This document shows positions 8,002 through 16,042 of a stretch of DNA of 64,000 bases, one piece after another. Within the stretch, counting starts at the first letter, position 1; each line of letters starts with the position of its first letter. The notes beneath the pieces were generated by a model. The model searched no databases and was not told the DNA's origin. It worked only from the letters and a program-made list of their open reading frames with translations. Made by a program: the position numbers and the translations under genes. The DNA lies in assembly GCA_017547205.1 (NCBI GenBank), contig JAFYQH010000001.1, positions 1 through 64,000 on the forward strand. Direction: 5' to 3'. This DNA comes from Bacteroidaceae bacterium. GTDB taxonomy: Bacteria; Bacteroidota; Bacteroidia; Bacteroidales; Bacteroidaceae.

Positions 8002-9924
8002 TTATAGCAACTTTGCGAAAAGCTCTATTGCCTGATACTCGGGCAGACCAATCTTGTTGAAAAGCTCTGCTGTTCCCTGGGTACGCTCCTCGGCACGCTG
8101 CCAGAACTCGCGCGCATCCTCACCCGGGAATGGAACGATATCCTTTTGCGAGAGGTGACGGAAGATTGCGTGACGCTTGCGGATAAGCTCCTCGGGGCTG
8201 AGGGGCACAGCCATGTCGGCAACTGCCAAATCCCACTCCTGCCAAGCACCGCGGTAGAGCCAGATGTGACACTCCTTTGCCCACTCCTCATCTTTCACCT
8301 CTTCAAAAGCACGCAACACAGCCTCGATGCAGACACGGTGTGTGCCGTGAGGGTCGGTGAGGTCACCGGCAGCATAAATCTGATGCGGCTTGACCTCGCG
8401 CATCAATGTCTTTACAATCTCGATATCATCATCACTCAACTGTCCTTTCTTTATACCGCCAGTCTCATAGAACGGAAGGTTCAGGAAGTGAGCGTTTGTG
8501 CGGTCGTCAAGGCCAATAGAGCGGCAGGCAGCACGTGCCTCGGCACGGCGGATTGCACCCTTGAGGTCGAGCAGTTTGCGTGGCTCGGGCTCACCAACCT
8601 TCTTGTTTGCAATTATTTCTCGTATCTCGTCAAAGGCATCGCCAAAGCCCATCTCCTTTGCCGTGTCGATGTTCTGCAACACGACATCGTCATACACAGC
8701 CACGTTGCCCGATGTCTGATAGGCCACGTGCACGTCGTGCCCCTGCTCAATGAGGCGGTTGAATGTTCCACCCATTGAGATTACGTCGTCGTCGGGGTGT
8801 GGAGAGAATATTATCACTCGTTTGGGGAATGGTGTAGAAGGCACAGGGCGTGTGCTGTCATCGGCATTGGGCTTGCCACCGGGCCATCCCGAGATTATAT
8901 GCTGTATCTCGTTGAACACCTTGATGTTCACCTTGTCGTATGTTCCCACACGCTCCAAAAGATCGGAGAGCGAGTTCTTGATATAGTCCTGATGTGTGAG
9001 TTTGAGGATTGGTTTGTCAATAGTCTGGCACAACCAGATGACAGCCTTGCGAATCAGTTTGTCGCTCCACTCTATCGGAGGCGCAATGAGCCACGGCTCT
9101 TTAACGCGGGTAAGTTCCTGTGCCGCACCCTCGTCAATGACAACCAGAATATCGTCGTGGTCTTGCAAGCAGGTAGCCGGATACTCTTCGTTAACCTCGC
9201 CCTCGATGAGTCTTTTTGCCACTCCGGCCTTGTCCTCACCCCACATCATAAGCACAATCTTCTTCGCGCTCATTATGGTCTCGAGGCCCATTGTTATTGC
9301 CATCTTGGGAACCTCGTTAGGATTCGAGAAGAACTTGTCCTGATTCTTGCGCGTGTTATAGCTCAACTGCACGAGACGTGTTGTAGAGTGCGCATAGCTG
9401 CCTGGCTCGTTGAAACCTATCTGGCCCAGTTCGCCTACACCCATAATCATAAGGTCGACACAACCGTTCACCTTGCGCTCATACTCCTTGCAATATTCAT
9501 TCACCCTCTCGCGTGCAACAGTTCCGTCCGGGAAATGCACGTTCTCGGGTTTTATATCAACAAACTTCAAGAAATCTTCGTTCACTCTATGATTACGGCT
9601 CTGCGGTGAATCGGGTGCCATTGGATAGAATTCGTCGAGACTGTACACCTCAACGTTCGCGAAACTGACCTCACCGGCATTGTACCGTTTTACAAGTTCA
9701 GCATACAGGCCCAGCGGTGTGCGTCCGGTTGAAAGGCCTAATGTAAAAAGGCGGTTCTCGCTGTGCGAGTTTATGGCATTTACAACCACATCGGCAGCAT
9801 ACTTAACACCCTCGAGCTCTGTCGAACATATTTTTGTCGGCACTTTCTCGAATTTACAGATACTCTCTATAGAAGCCGAAATAGGCAGCTCGCCTATCTT
9901 TGGCAAAACAAATTTTGGATTCAT
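8002..9924 (-). CDS. NagB-like glucosamine-6-phosphate deaminase fused to PIG-L/LmbE deacetylase domain
   Basis: Protein of 640 residues with two domains. Residues about 35-290 resemble NagB (sugar-6-phosphate isomerase/deaminase), with LSTGRTP for phosphate binding and SLDEFYP holding the general-base aspartate. The loop that reads GNDGHIAFNEP in E. coli NagB reads GELGQIGFNEP here, so the catalytic Asp and His are Leu and Gln. Residues about 370-600 are a PIG-L/LmbE metal-dependent N-deacetylase domain, with SPHPDDDV and DPHGTHR metal ligands. The fusion layout is known in Bacteroides proteins annotated NagB. The likely role is amino-sugar use, but the deaminase activity is uncertain. No signal peptide; cytoplasmic. 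Confidence 0.85.
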   Translation of the reverse strand: MNPKFVLPKIGELPISASIESICKFEKVPTKICSTELEGVKYAADVVVNAINSHSENRLFTLGLSTGRTPLGLYAELVKRYNAGEVSFANVEVYSLDEFYPMAPDSPQSRNHRVNEDFLKFVDIKPENVHFPDGTVARERVNEYCKEYERKVNGCVDLMIMGVGELGQIGFNEPGSYAHSTTRLVQLSYNTRKNQDKFFSNPNEVPKMAITMGLETIMSAKKIVLMMWGEDKAGVAKRLIEGEVNEEYPATCLQDHDDILVVIDEGAAQELTRVKEPWLIAPPIEWSDKLIRKAVIWLCQTIDKPILKLTHQDYIKNSLSDLLERVGTYDKVNIKVFNEIQHIISGWPGGKPNADDSTRPVPSTPFPKRVIIFSPHPDDDVISMGGTFNRLIEQGHDVHVAYQTSGNVAVYDDVVLQNIDTAKEMGFGDAFDEIREIIANKKVGEPEPRKLLDLKGAIRRAEARAACRSIGLDDRTNAHFLNLPFYETGGIKKGQLSDDDIEIVKTLMREVKPHQIYAAGDLTDPHGTHRVCIEAVLRAFEEVKDEEWAKECHIWLYRGAWQEWDLAVADMAVPLSPEELIRKRHAIFRHLSQKDIVPFPGEDAREFWQRAEERTQGTAELFNKIGLPEYQAIELFAKLL

Positions 9925-10017
9925 AGTTATCGGTTAGTTTTGTTTTTATTATCAATCTACACGTCATTCCAAATGATGATATGTTTCTCAATTATCAGCA
10001 AATAGTGACGTCGGTTA

Positions 10018-11259
10018 TCATTTTCTGTTCATAATCTCCGATGCCGGCAAGCCTTTCCCAAGCAGCATCTTCATATAGCGCATATCAGGGTCGGTGTGAC
10101 GGAAGAACATCTTGTATCCCTCACACAGAACGTTCATATACGGTTCGCCGTTCTTTGCGTATGCAAAGCGGTGCTTGGGGCACTCGCCACGACATAGGAA
10201 ATAGTAGTTGCAGCGTTTGCACTCCATTGGCAAGGCATCGCGTTTGTCGCGCCCGAAGGTCTGCTGCTCGGGGCTACGGTACATCTCGGCAAGCTCTTTC
10301 TCCTTTATGTTGCCCAAGCGGTAGTCGGGGTAGACAAAGTGGTCACAGGAGTAGACATCGCCGTTATGTTCAACCACCAGACCATCGCCACACACCTCAT
10401 TGAAAGCACACAACGGCGGTTGCACACCACACCAGTTGGCAAGCGTAACATCAAAGAGCTGCACAAAACAGTGGCCTACGTCAAATTTCAACCACTCATC
10501 AAAGACATCGCACATAAACTGTCCATAGCCTTTTGCCGACACCGACCAGGGAGCCTCAACGGCATCCTCCTCGTCGGGCGAGACAATGAGCGGACGCTTG
10601 CCCGGACGCTCAATGACATATTCCACCACCGGCAGGAACTGCATATAGGGATTTATGGAGCGCAGGAATTTGTACACCTCGGCCCCACGCCCCTCGCTCC
10701 TGGCATTCACGGTCGAAAGGATATTGAACTCCACTCCATGCTGTTTCATCATTTCTACGGCACGCATTACGCGTGAGAAAGTGGGAGCTCCGCCACAATC
10801 GCGGCGGAAGGCATCATGAATGTCCTCGGGGCCGTCCAGCGATAGTCCAATGAGGAAATTGTTATCCCTGAAGAAGGCGCACCACTCTTCGTTCAACAGA
10901 ATGCCGTTCGTCTGGAGGGTATTCTCAATCTCTTTACCACCGGCATACTTGCGCTGCAACTCCATTGCCTTGCGAAAGAAAGGCAAGCCAGCCATGAGAG
11001 GTTCGCCGCCATGCCAGCAAAAGCTGACATTCTGCTGCGACACCCCTTCGAGATATTGTTTTATGTAAATCTCCAACAGTTCGTCGCTCATGCGCGGCAT
11101 CGAACCGCCGTAAATCTCACTCTTGTCACGATAGTAACAGTAATGACAATCGAGGTTGCACGCCGAGCCTATGGGCTTGACCATAGTCCCGAAGGACGGT
11201 GCCCTTCTCATCTTAGCGACATCCGTCAGATGCAGATTATTCTTCCTGTTACTCTTCAT
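10018..11259 (-). CDS. Anaerobic sulfatase-maturating enzyme (radical SAM/SPASM)
   Basis: Converts the active-site serine or cysteine of sulfatases to formylglycine without oxygen. It has 413 residues. The radical SAM cluster motif CNLDCHYCYY has cysteines at 34, 38 and 41 (CX3CX2C). The C-terminal half holds the SPASM cysteines for auxiliary clusters (region about 275-360, including CGVQPPLC, YSCDHF and CKRCNYYFLCRGECPK). It starts 6 bp after the stop of the sulfatase gene, so enzyme and maturase form one operon. The second sulfatase of the window (29.8-31.3 kb) should also depend on it. Confidence 0.95.
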   Translation of the reverse strand: MKSNRKNNLHLTDVAKMRRAPSFGTMVKPIGSACNLDCHYCYYRDKSEIYGGSMPRMSDELLEIYIKQYLEGVSQQNVSFCWHGGEPLMAGLPFFRKAMELQRKYAGGKEIENTLQTNGILLNEEWCAFFRDNNFLIGLSLDGPEDIHDAFRRDCGGAPTFSRVMRAVEMMKQHGVEFNILSTVNARSEGRGAEVYKFLRSINPYMQFLPVVEYVIERPGKRPLIVSPDEEDAVEAPWSVSAKGYGQFMCDVFDEWLKFDVGHCFVQLFDVTLANWCGVQPPLCAFNEVCGDGLVVEHNGDVYSCDHFVYPDYRLGNIKEKELAEMYRSPEQQTFGRDKRDALPMECKRCNYYFLCRGECPKHRFAYAKNGEPYMNVLCEGYKMFFRHTDPDMRYMKMLLGKGLPASEIMNRK

Positions 11260-11265
11260 AATTCC

Positions 11266-12837
11266 TTACTGTGCTATAAACTGCTCCTCGTTATACTGTT
11301 TCTGCAACTTCTCAAGCTTCTCCTTCAACATCGCGGTAACCTCCTCGGTTCCCGGCTTACCGTAGATATTGTTCAGTTCATGCTTGTCGGCATTGAGATC
11401 ATAGAGTTCCCATACTCCGTCATCATAGAAATGTATGAGTTTATGAGTTTCGGTACGCACACCCAGGTGACGCTTTACCGCATGCTCGTCGGGATACTCG
11501 TAATAGTGGTAATATACACCGTCGCGGTTAGGCTCCCACTCCTCTCCCTTGAGGACAGGAAGGAAAGAACAGCCATGAATATCGGACGGCACCTCTACAC
11601 CTGCAAGTTCAAGGAATGTAGGTGCATAGTCTATGTTCTGTACCATTTCCATTGACTCACCCTTGACACCACCTGGCAGACGCACGATAAGCGGAGTACG
11701 GAAGGACTCCTCGTACATCCATCTCTTGTCGAACCATCCATGCTCACCCATGTAGAAGCCCTGATCCGAGGTGTAAACAATGAGAGTATTATCCATCAGT
11801 CCCTTGGCCTCGAGATAGTCAAGCACACGACCCACATTGCGGTCAACTGATGTTATCACACGCAGATAGTCACGCATGTACTGCTGGAACTTCCATGCAT
11901 CGAGCTCCTTGCCTTTGAGACCGGCAGCCTTGAACTTCTCTATAACGACGTCATAGTGTGCATCCCAGGCCTTTTTCTGTTCTGGATTCATCCTGCTGTA
12001 CATGCGACGTCCCCATTCCTCAAGGTCGGGACGGCTATGAATGGAGCTGTCCTTGTCGGCCATCTTAAGGTCATACACAAGATCCATATCCTTGCTGATT
12101 GACATCCTTTGCCCCGCAGCTGCCAAACGGCCCTCATAGTCATCGAAGAAAGTCTCGGGCAACGGGAAGTTGCTGTCGGCAAACAGGTCAAAGTCACAAG
12201 TATCGGGCATCCATGTACGGTGCGGCGCCTTGTGGTGCAGCAACAGGCAGAACGGTTTTTCGGCAGTACGCCCGTTCTCCAGCCACTCCAGTGCCAAATC
12301 GGTAGTAACATTGGTAGCATACCCCTCGCGTTGCACCTTCTCGCCGTTACAGATGAATGTAGGATTATAATAGTCGCCTTGCCCTATAAGGATATCCCAA
12401 TGGTTGAATCCCGTAGGTTCCGAAGTCAAGTGCCACTTACCTATTACAGCAGTCTCGTATCCCTGCTGCTGAAGCAGCTTAGGGAATGTCTGCTGGCTGC
12501 CGTCGAACGACGAACTGTTGTCGGTGAACCCGTTTGCAAGGCTATGCTTTCCGGTAAGCATGCAGGCACGCGACGGGCCACTTATGGAATTGGCGACAAA
12601 ACTATTGGTGAAACGCAGGCCGTCTGCCGCAATGCGGTCGATGTTCGGAGTGCGGATGAACGTCGTATCATACGCGCTGATGGTCTGGTACGAGTGGTCG
12701 TCGCACATGATGAACAGAATATTCATCGGTTTTTGAGGTCTCTCCGCCTCACCGCAGGAAGCCAATAGCGGCAATACCGCTGCTCCGGTCAAGGATAGGC
12801 CCAGCATCTTTTTTGTTTTGTCGAATATGTTCTCCAT
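11266..12837 (-). CDS. Serine-type S1 sulfatase, lipoprotein
   Basis: Removes sulfate from a host glycan. I start it at the ATG at 12837 (523 residues); the open frame runs 20 codons further upstream, but only through a TTG and across the likely promoter. The N-terminus has a signal sequence and lipobox ending LPLLASC with Cys28, so it is probably membrane-anchored. Metal ligands are Asp46-Asp47 (MCDDHS). The sulfatase signature is S86-G-P-S-R, so the residue turned to formylglycine is serine. Sequence style (ISAYDTTFIRTPN, NGFTDNSSSF) resembles N-acetylglucosamine-6-sulfatases (S1_11), but this sub-family call is from recall. Operon with its maturase. Confidence 0.92.
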   Translation of the reverse strand: MENIFDKTKKMLGLSLTGAAVLPLLASCGEAERPQKPMNILFIMCDDHSYQTISAYDTTFIRTPNIDRIAADGLRFTNSFVANSISGPSRACMLTGKHSLANGFTDNSSSFDGSQQTFPKLLQQQGYETAVIGKWHLTSEPTGFNHWDILIGQGDYYNPTFICNGEKVQREGYATNVTTDLALEWLENGRTAEKPFCLLLHHKAPHRTWMPDTCDFDLFADSNFPLPETFFDDYEGRLAAAGQRMSISKDMDLVYDLKMADKDSSIHSRPDLEEWGRRMYSRMNPEQKKAWDAHYDVVIEKFKAAGLKGKELDAWKFQQYMRDYLRVITSVDRNVGRVLDYLEAKGLMDNTLIVYTSDQGFYMGEHGWFDKRWMYEESFRTPLIVRLPGGVKGESMEMVQNIDYAPTFLELAGVEVPSDIHGCSFLPVLKGEEWEPNRDGVYYHYYEYPDEHAVKRHLGVRTETHKLIHFYDDGVWELYDLNADKHELNNIYGKPGTEEVTAMLKEKLEKLQKQYNEEQFIAQ

Positions 12838-12886
12838 AAAAATAACAGTTACAACATAAAAACAGCACACAGCATGCTGCCATATG

Positions 12887-12894
12887 CGAAGATA
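12887..12894 (-). promoter_or_regulatory. Candidate -7 box (TATCTTCG) for sulfatase-maturase operon
   Basis: On the minus strand TATCTTCG is followed by CATATGG. Transcription would start near 12880, inside the longer open frame, which supports the internal ATG at 12837. The -33 box is not obvious. Confidence 0.4.
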
Positions 12895-12992
12895 CAATAA
12901 ATTGTCGAATTATCGCCTTTATTAATCTTTTTTAGAATTTATTTTTTGCCCCGAAAGAGAAGCGACTTAACTGCCTGGACTATCAGACACAT

Positions 12993-13048
12993 GCACTTCA
13001 AAGATAATGGGATACAGGCGCGCCTGTATCCCATTATCTTTGAAGTGC
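12993..13048. repeat. 56-bp perfect palindrome without spacer
   Basis: Arms of 28 bp (12993-13020 and 13021-13048) are exact reverse complements with no bases between; the centre is CAGGCGCGCCTG. It lies 10 bp beyond the stop of the ROK kinase gene and may act as its terminator, although no T-tract follows on the minus strand. Confidence 0.85.
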
Positions 13049-13057
13049 TGTAAAACA

Positions 13058-14017
13058 TCAGTCTTTCCAGCCAAGAGCCGAAGCACCAAGCACTGCAGCA
13101 TCAGCACCCGGGAGTGAAGACTTAAGCACCTTCACCTTATCTTTCCAAAGGAACACCACATTCTCATTCATCTGCTTGCGTATAGGCTCAAGCAAAAGGT
13201 CGCCTGCATTAGCAAGACCACCGAAAAGAATTATCGCCTCAGGAGCCGAGAATGCAATAAAGTTGCAGAAAGCATCACCAAGAACCTTGCCGGTAAACTC
13301 GAAAATTTCATTGGCAAGTTTGTCTCCCTGCATCGCAGCATCGAAAAGCATCTTTGATGTAAGTTCATTGATACACACATCGCGCAACAGGCTCGGAGTA
13401 TCACGTTCTACAAGCCATTTCTTTGCCGTACGCACGATACCTGTAGCCGATGCATATGTCTCAAGACAGTCAACACGCCCGCAGCCGCACTTGCGGCCTT
13501 CGAGAACCGGCGCTGTAGTGTGACCCAATTCACCGGCAAAGCCATCGTGACCATAGATAAGCTGACCGTTAGCAACGATTCCGCTTCCGACACCAGTGCC
13601 AAGAGTGATATACACAAAATCCTTCATACCCTGGGCTACTCCATACTTCATCTCGCCTATAGCGGCCGCATTGGCATCATTCGTAACCTTTGTTACAAGA
13701 CCGGTCTTCTTCTCTATGAGCCAGCCCAGAGGTACGATACCTTTCCATGGAAGATTGGCAGCATTCACAATTTCACCGGTATAGTAGTTGGCCATAGGGG
13801 CACCTATACCAACGCCCTCCAGTTTACCCTCACAACCGTTCTCTGCTGCGAGTTTCCTGATTACGGTAGCGATTGAGTCGGTATACTCCTCAATGTCGGG
13901 ATGAGCCTGAGTCTTGATTGAGTCGTCCTTTGCAAGGATATGTCCTTTTACATCCACAAGACCAATAACAGTATTTGTACCGCCGAGGTCAATACCAATT
14001 ACATACTTTTCGTTCAT
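13058..14017 (-). CDS. ROK-family sugar kinase (glucokinase-like)
   Basis: Phosphorylates a hexose, probably glucose or an N-acetylated amino sugar. The 319 residues are typical of ROK kinases. The N-terminal phosphate-binding loop is IGIDLGGTNTVIG. The ROK zinc site is GHTTAPVLEGRKCGCGRVDCLE, shown here in two parts: GHTTAP and CGCGRVDCLE. The exact substrate cannot be read from the sequence; glucokinase is the usual annotation, and the neighbouring hexosaminidases make N-acetylglucosamine or N-acetylmannosamine possible. Divergent from the GH20 gene at 14188. Confidence 0.9.
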   Translation of the reverse strand: MNEKYVIGIDLGGTNTVIGLVDVKGHILAKDDSIKTQAHPDIEEYTDSIATVIRKLAAENGCEGKLEGVGIGAPMANYYTGEIVNAANLPWKGIVPLGWLIEKKTGLVTKVTNDANAAAIGEMKYGVAQGMKDFVYITLGTGVGSGIVANGQLIYGHDGFAGELGHTTAPVLEGRKCGCGRVDCLETYASATGIVRTAKKWLVERDTPSLLRDVCINELTSKMLFDAAMQGDKLANEIFEFTGKVLGDAFCNFIAFSAPEAIILFGGLANAGDLLLEPIRKQMNENVVFLWKDKVKVLKSSLPGADAAVLGASALGWKD

Positions 14018-14187
14018 ATCAATATTTTTGATTAGTTAAAGTTCTATCCTGCGAATGTATACAAAAAAACGATATTTCCATCACTTTAATGTCGAAAAAT
14101 CCCTTTTTTATCCATTGTTGTTTTTTCTTTGGAAAGGTTTGCATATCTTCGCATATTAATTTCAACAAACACTAATCCTTTTAAAAT

Positions 14188-15837
14188 ATGTTCAATAAAG
14201 CCTTTACAACTATCCTTATCATTGTTGCGACAATAACAAGACTTTCGGCACAAGAGGCATATTCGCCATCAATACTGCCCAAGCCGACAGAAATAAAATG
14301 CGGTAATGTAAACAGCAAGTTCGAATTGAACCGCAACACCATGATCATATATGGTTTTGACGACTCCAGTTCCAAACCGGCCATTGAAGAACTGGGCCGT
14401 ATAACAAAAGACATTCTTGGTACAGAACTCAAGAAGAGCTCAAAAATCAAAGGCACCAACAACATAATCTTCAAGAGCAACGGTTCATTGAAGAACGAGG
14501 GCTATACACTTGAAATCAATCCCGAGAACATCATAATTCAAGCGAAGGACGGAGCCGGCTTCTTCTATGCCGTACAGACTCTGAAACAGATTATCCCCGT
14601 ACAGGCCTTCGAGACTCCCATCGACCTCGAGAAGCTCCATCTCCAGACCCTGAAGATAACAGACGCCCCGCATTTTGCCTACCGCGGTTTCATGCTCGAC
14701 TGCTCGCGTCACTTTTGGGATGTTGCAACCATCAAGGAGACGCTAGACATACTCGCCATGCACAAGCTCAACCGTTTCCACTGGCACCTTACCGAAGACC
14801 AGGGATGGCGCATAGAGATAAAGAAATACCCGCTACTGACCAAGATAGGCAGCCTGCGCGAGCAGACCACCACCGGCCACAACGAAGGCCTCGACGGCAT
14901 CCCCTATGGCGGCTACTACACACAGGACGACATAAAGGAGATTGTCAAATACGCCCAGGATCGCTTTATAACCATCATTCCAGAGATTGAAATACCGGGA
15001 CACTCGCTCGGTGCACTGAGTGCATACCCATGGCTCGGTTGCGAAGGCGAAAAGGGCAATTACAAGACATGGAGCTACTGGGGAGTATCTAAACAGATTG
15101 CCTGTGCAGGACGAGAAACCACATTCGAGTTCTGGGAGAACGTGCTTGAAGAAGTCATGGATCTTTTCCCCGGCGAATACATACACATAGGCGGCGACGA
15201 AGCGCCGCGCGACATGTGGAAGGAGTGCCCAGATTGCCAAAAACGCATAGCCGACAACAACCTCAAGAACGAGGCCGAACTACAGTCGTACGTAAACAAC
15301 CGCATAGAGCAGTTCCTCGGAAAGCACGGACGCAAGATGATTGGTTGGGACGAAATTCTCGAAGGAGGAATAAGCCAGAGCGCAACTGTTATGTCATGGC
15401 GTGGTACAGAAGGCGGCATTGCTGCTGCGAAGAAAGGCAACAATGTCATCATGACCCCTGGCAGCTACTGTTATCTCGACTACCGCCAGACGACCGACCG
15501 CAAAGACGAACTTGACAGCAACGGCAGCTATGTACCGCTTCGCAAGTCATATTCATTCAACCCTTATGACCAGTTGGCACTTGAAGAGCAAAAATACATC
15601 ATGGGGGTCCAAGGCAATCTATGGACCGAATATGTCACAACCCCCATGCAGTTGCAGTACAAGACACTTCCACGCTTGGGAGCCATTGCCGAGATAGGCT
15701 GGAGCAACCCCTCACCTGAAACAAAAGATGTAGAGGAGTTCATTGGACGCGCCAAGGAACTTGCGCGCTACTACAATGTGTTCGGCTGGAACTTCGGACG
15801 CCACTTCTACGAAGACGGAGTGCAGGTCGGATGGTAA
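14188..15837 (+). CDS. Beta-N-acetylhexosaminidase, GH20
   Basis: Exo-acting enzyme that removes terminal GlcNAc or GalNAc from host glycans. It has 549 residues with a signal peptide ending RLSAQ. The small GH20b domain (about residues 25-160) precedes the TIM-barrel domain that starts near APHFAYRGFMLDCSRHFWD. The catalytic pair is in HIGGDEAPRD (Asp-Glu; substrate-assisted mechanism). Other family marks are FHWHLTEDQGWR and the tryptophans in WGVSK and WTEYV. The protein ends right after the catalytic domain (DGVQVGW) and lacks the YDLQGRKV tail of its larger neighbours, so it is probably periplasmic. Confidence 0.96.
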   Translation: MFNKAFTTILIIVATITRLSAQEAYSPSILPKPTEIKCGNVNSKFELNRNTMIIYGFDDSSSKPAIEELGRITKDILGTELKKSSKIKGTNNIIFKSNGSLKNEGYTLEINPENIIIQAKDGAGFFYAVQTLKQIIPVQAFETPIDLEKLHLQTLKITDAPHFAYRGFMLDCSRHFWDVATIKETLDILAMHKLNRFHWHLTEDQGWRIEIKKYPLLTKIGSLREQTTTGHNEGLDGIPYGGYYTQDDIKEIVKYAQDRFITIIPEIEIPGHSLGALSAYPWLGCEGEKGNYKTWSYWGVSKQIACAGRETTFEFWENVLEEVMDLFPGEYIHIGGDEAPRDMWKECPDCQKRIADNNLKNEAELQSYVNNRIEQFLGKHGRKMIGWDEILEGGISQSATVMSWRGTEGGIAAAKKGNNVIMTPGSYCYLDYRQTTDRKDELDSNGSYVPLRKSYSFNPYDQLALEEQKYIMGVQGNLWTEYVTTPMQLQYKTLPRLGAIAEIGWSNPSPETKDVEEFIGRAKELARYYNVFGWNFGRHFYEDGVQVGW

Positions 15838-15910
15838 CCCACATAATTTAAAATTTTACACATTAATTTAAATTAAGAAAAAATATAGAGGTTTGTAAAC
15901 ACAAGTCCCT

Positions 15911-15918
15911 TATTTTTG
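15911..15918 (+). promoter_or_regulatory. Candidate -7 box (TATTTTTG) for first sialidase
   Basis: TATTTTTG matches TAnnTTTG exactly. A TTTG at 15892-15895 is only 15 bp upstream, shorter than usual. Transcription from here would start at about 15925, just inside an upstream ATG at 15923. The protein start is therefore better placed at 16043, which leaves a leader of about 118 nt. Confidence 0.45.
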
Positions 15919-16042
15919 CAACATGGTGCAATACACGGCAAAAACAAAAATCACTTATGATGCGAATGAATATGCTTGTAAACCATGCAGTTCTATCCTA
16001 TCGGACAGAAAGAAAAACTTTGTTAACCAACCATTAATCCAT

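Noticed and set aside
12838..12897. Longer N-terminus for the first sulfatase
   Set aside because: Starts only with TTG, lacks a ribosome binding site, and would bury the lipoprotein signal; the region contains the likely promoter.
15923..16042. Longer N-terminus for the first sialidase from the ATG at 15923
   Set aside because: It would put 40 polar residues before a clear signal peptide, and a -7 box directly upstream suggests this ATG is at the transcription start.
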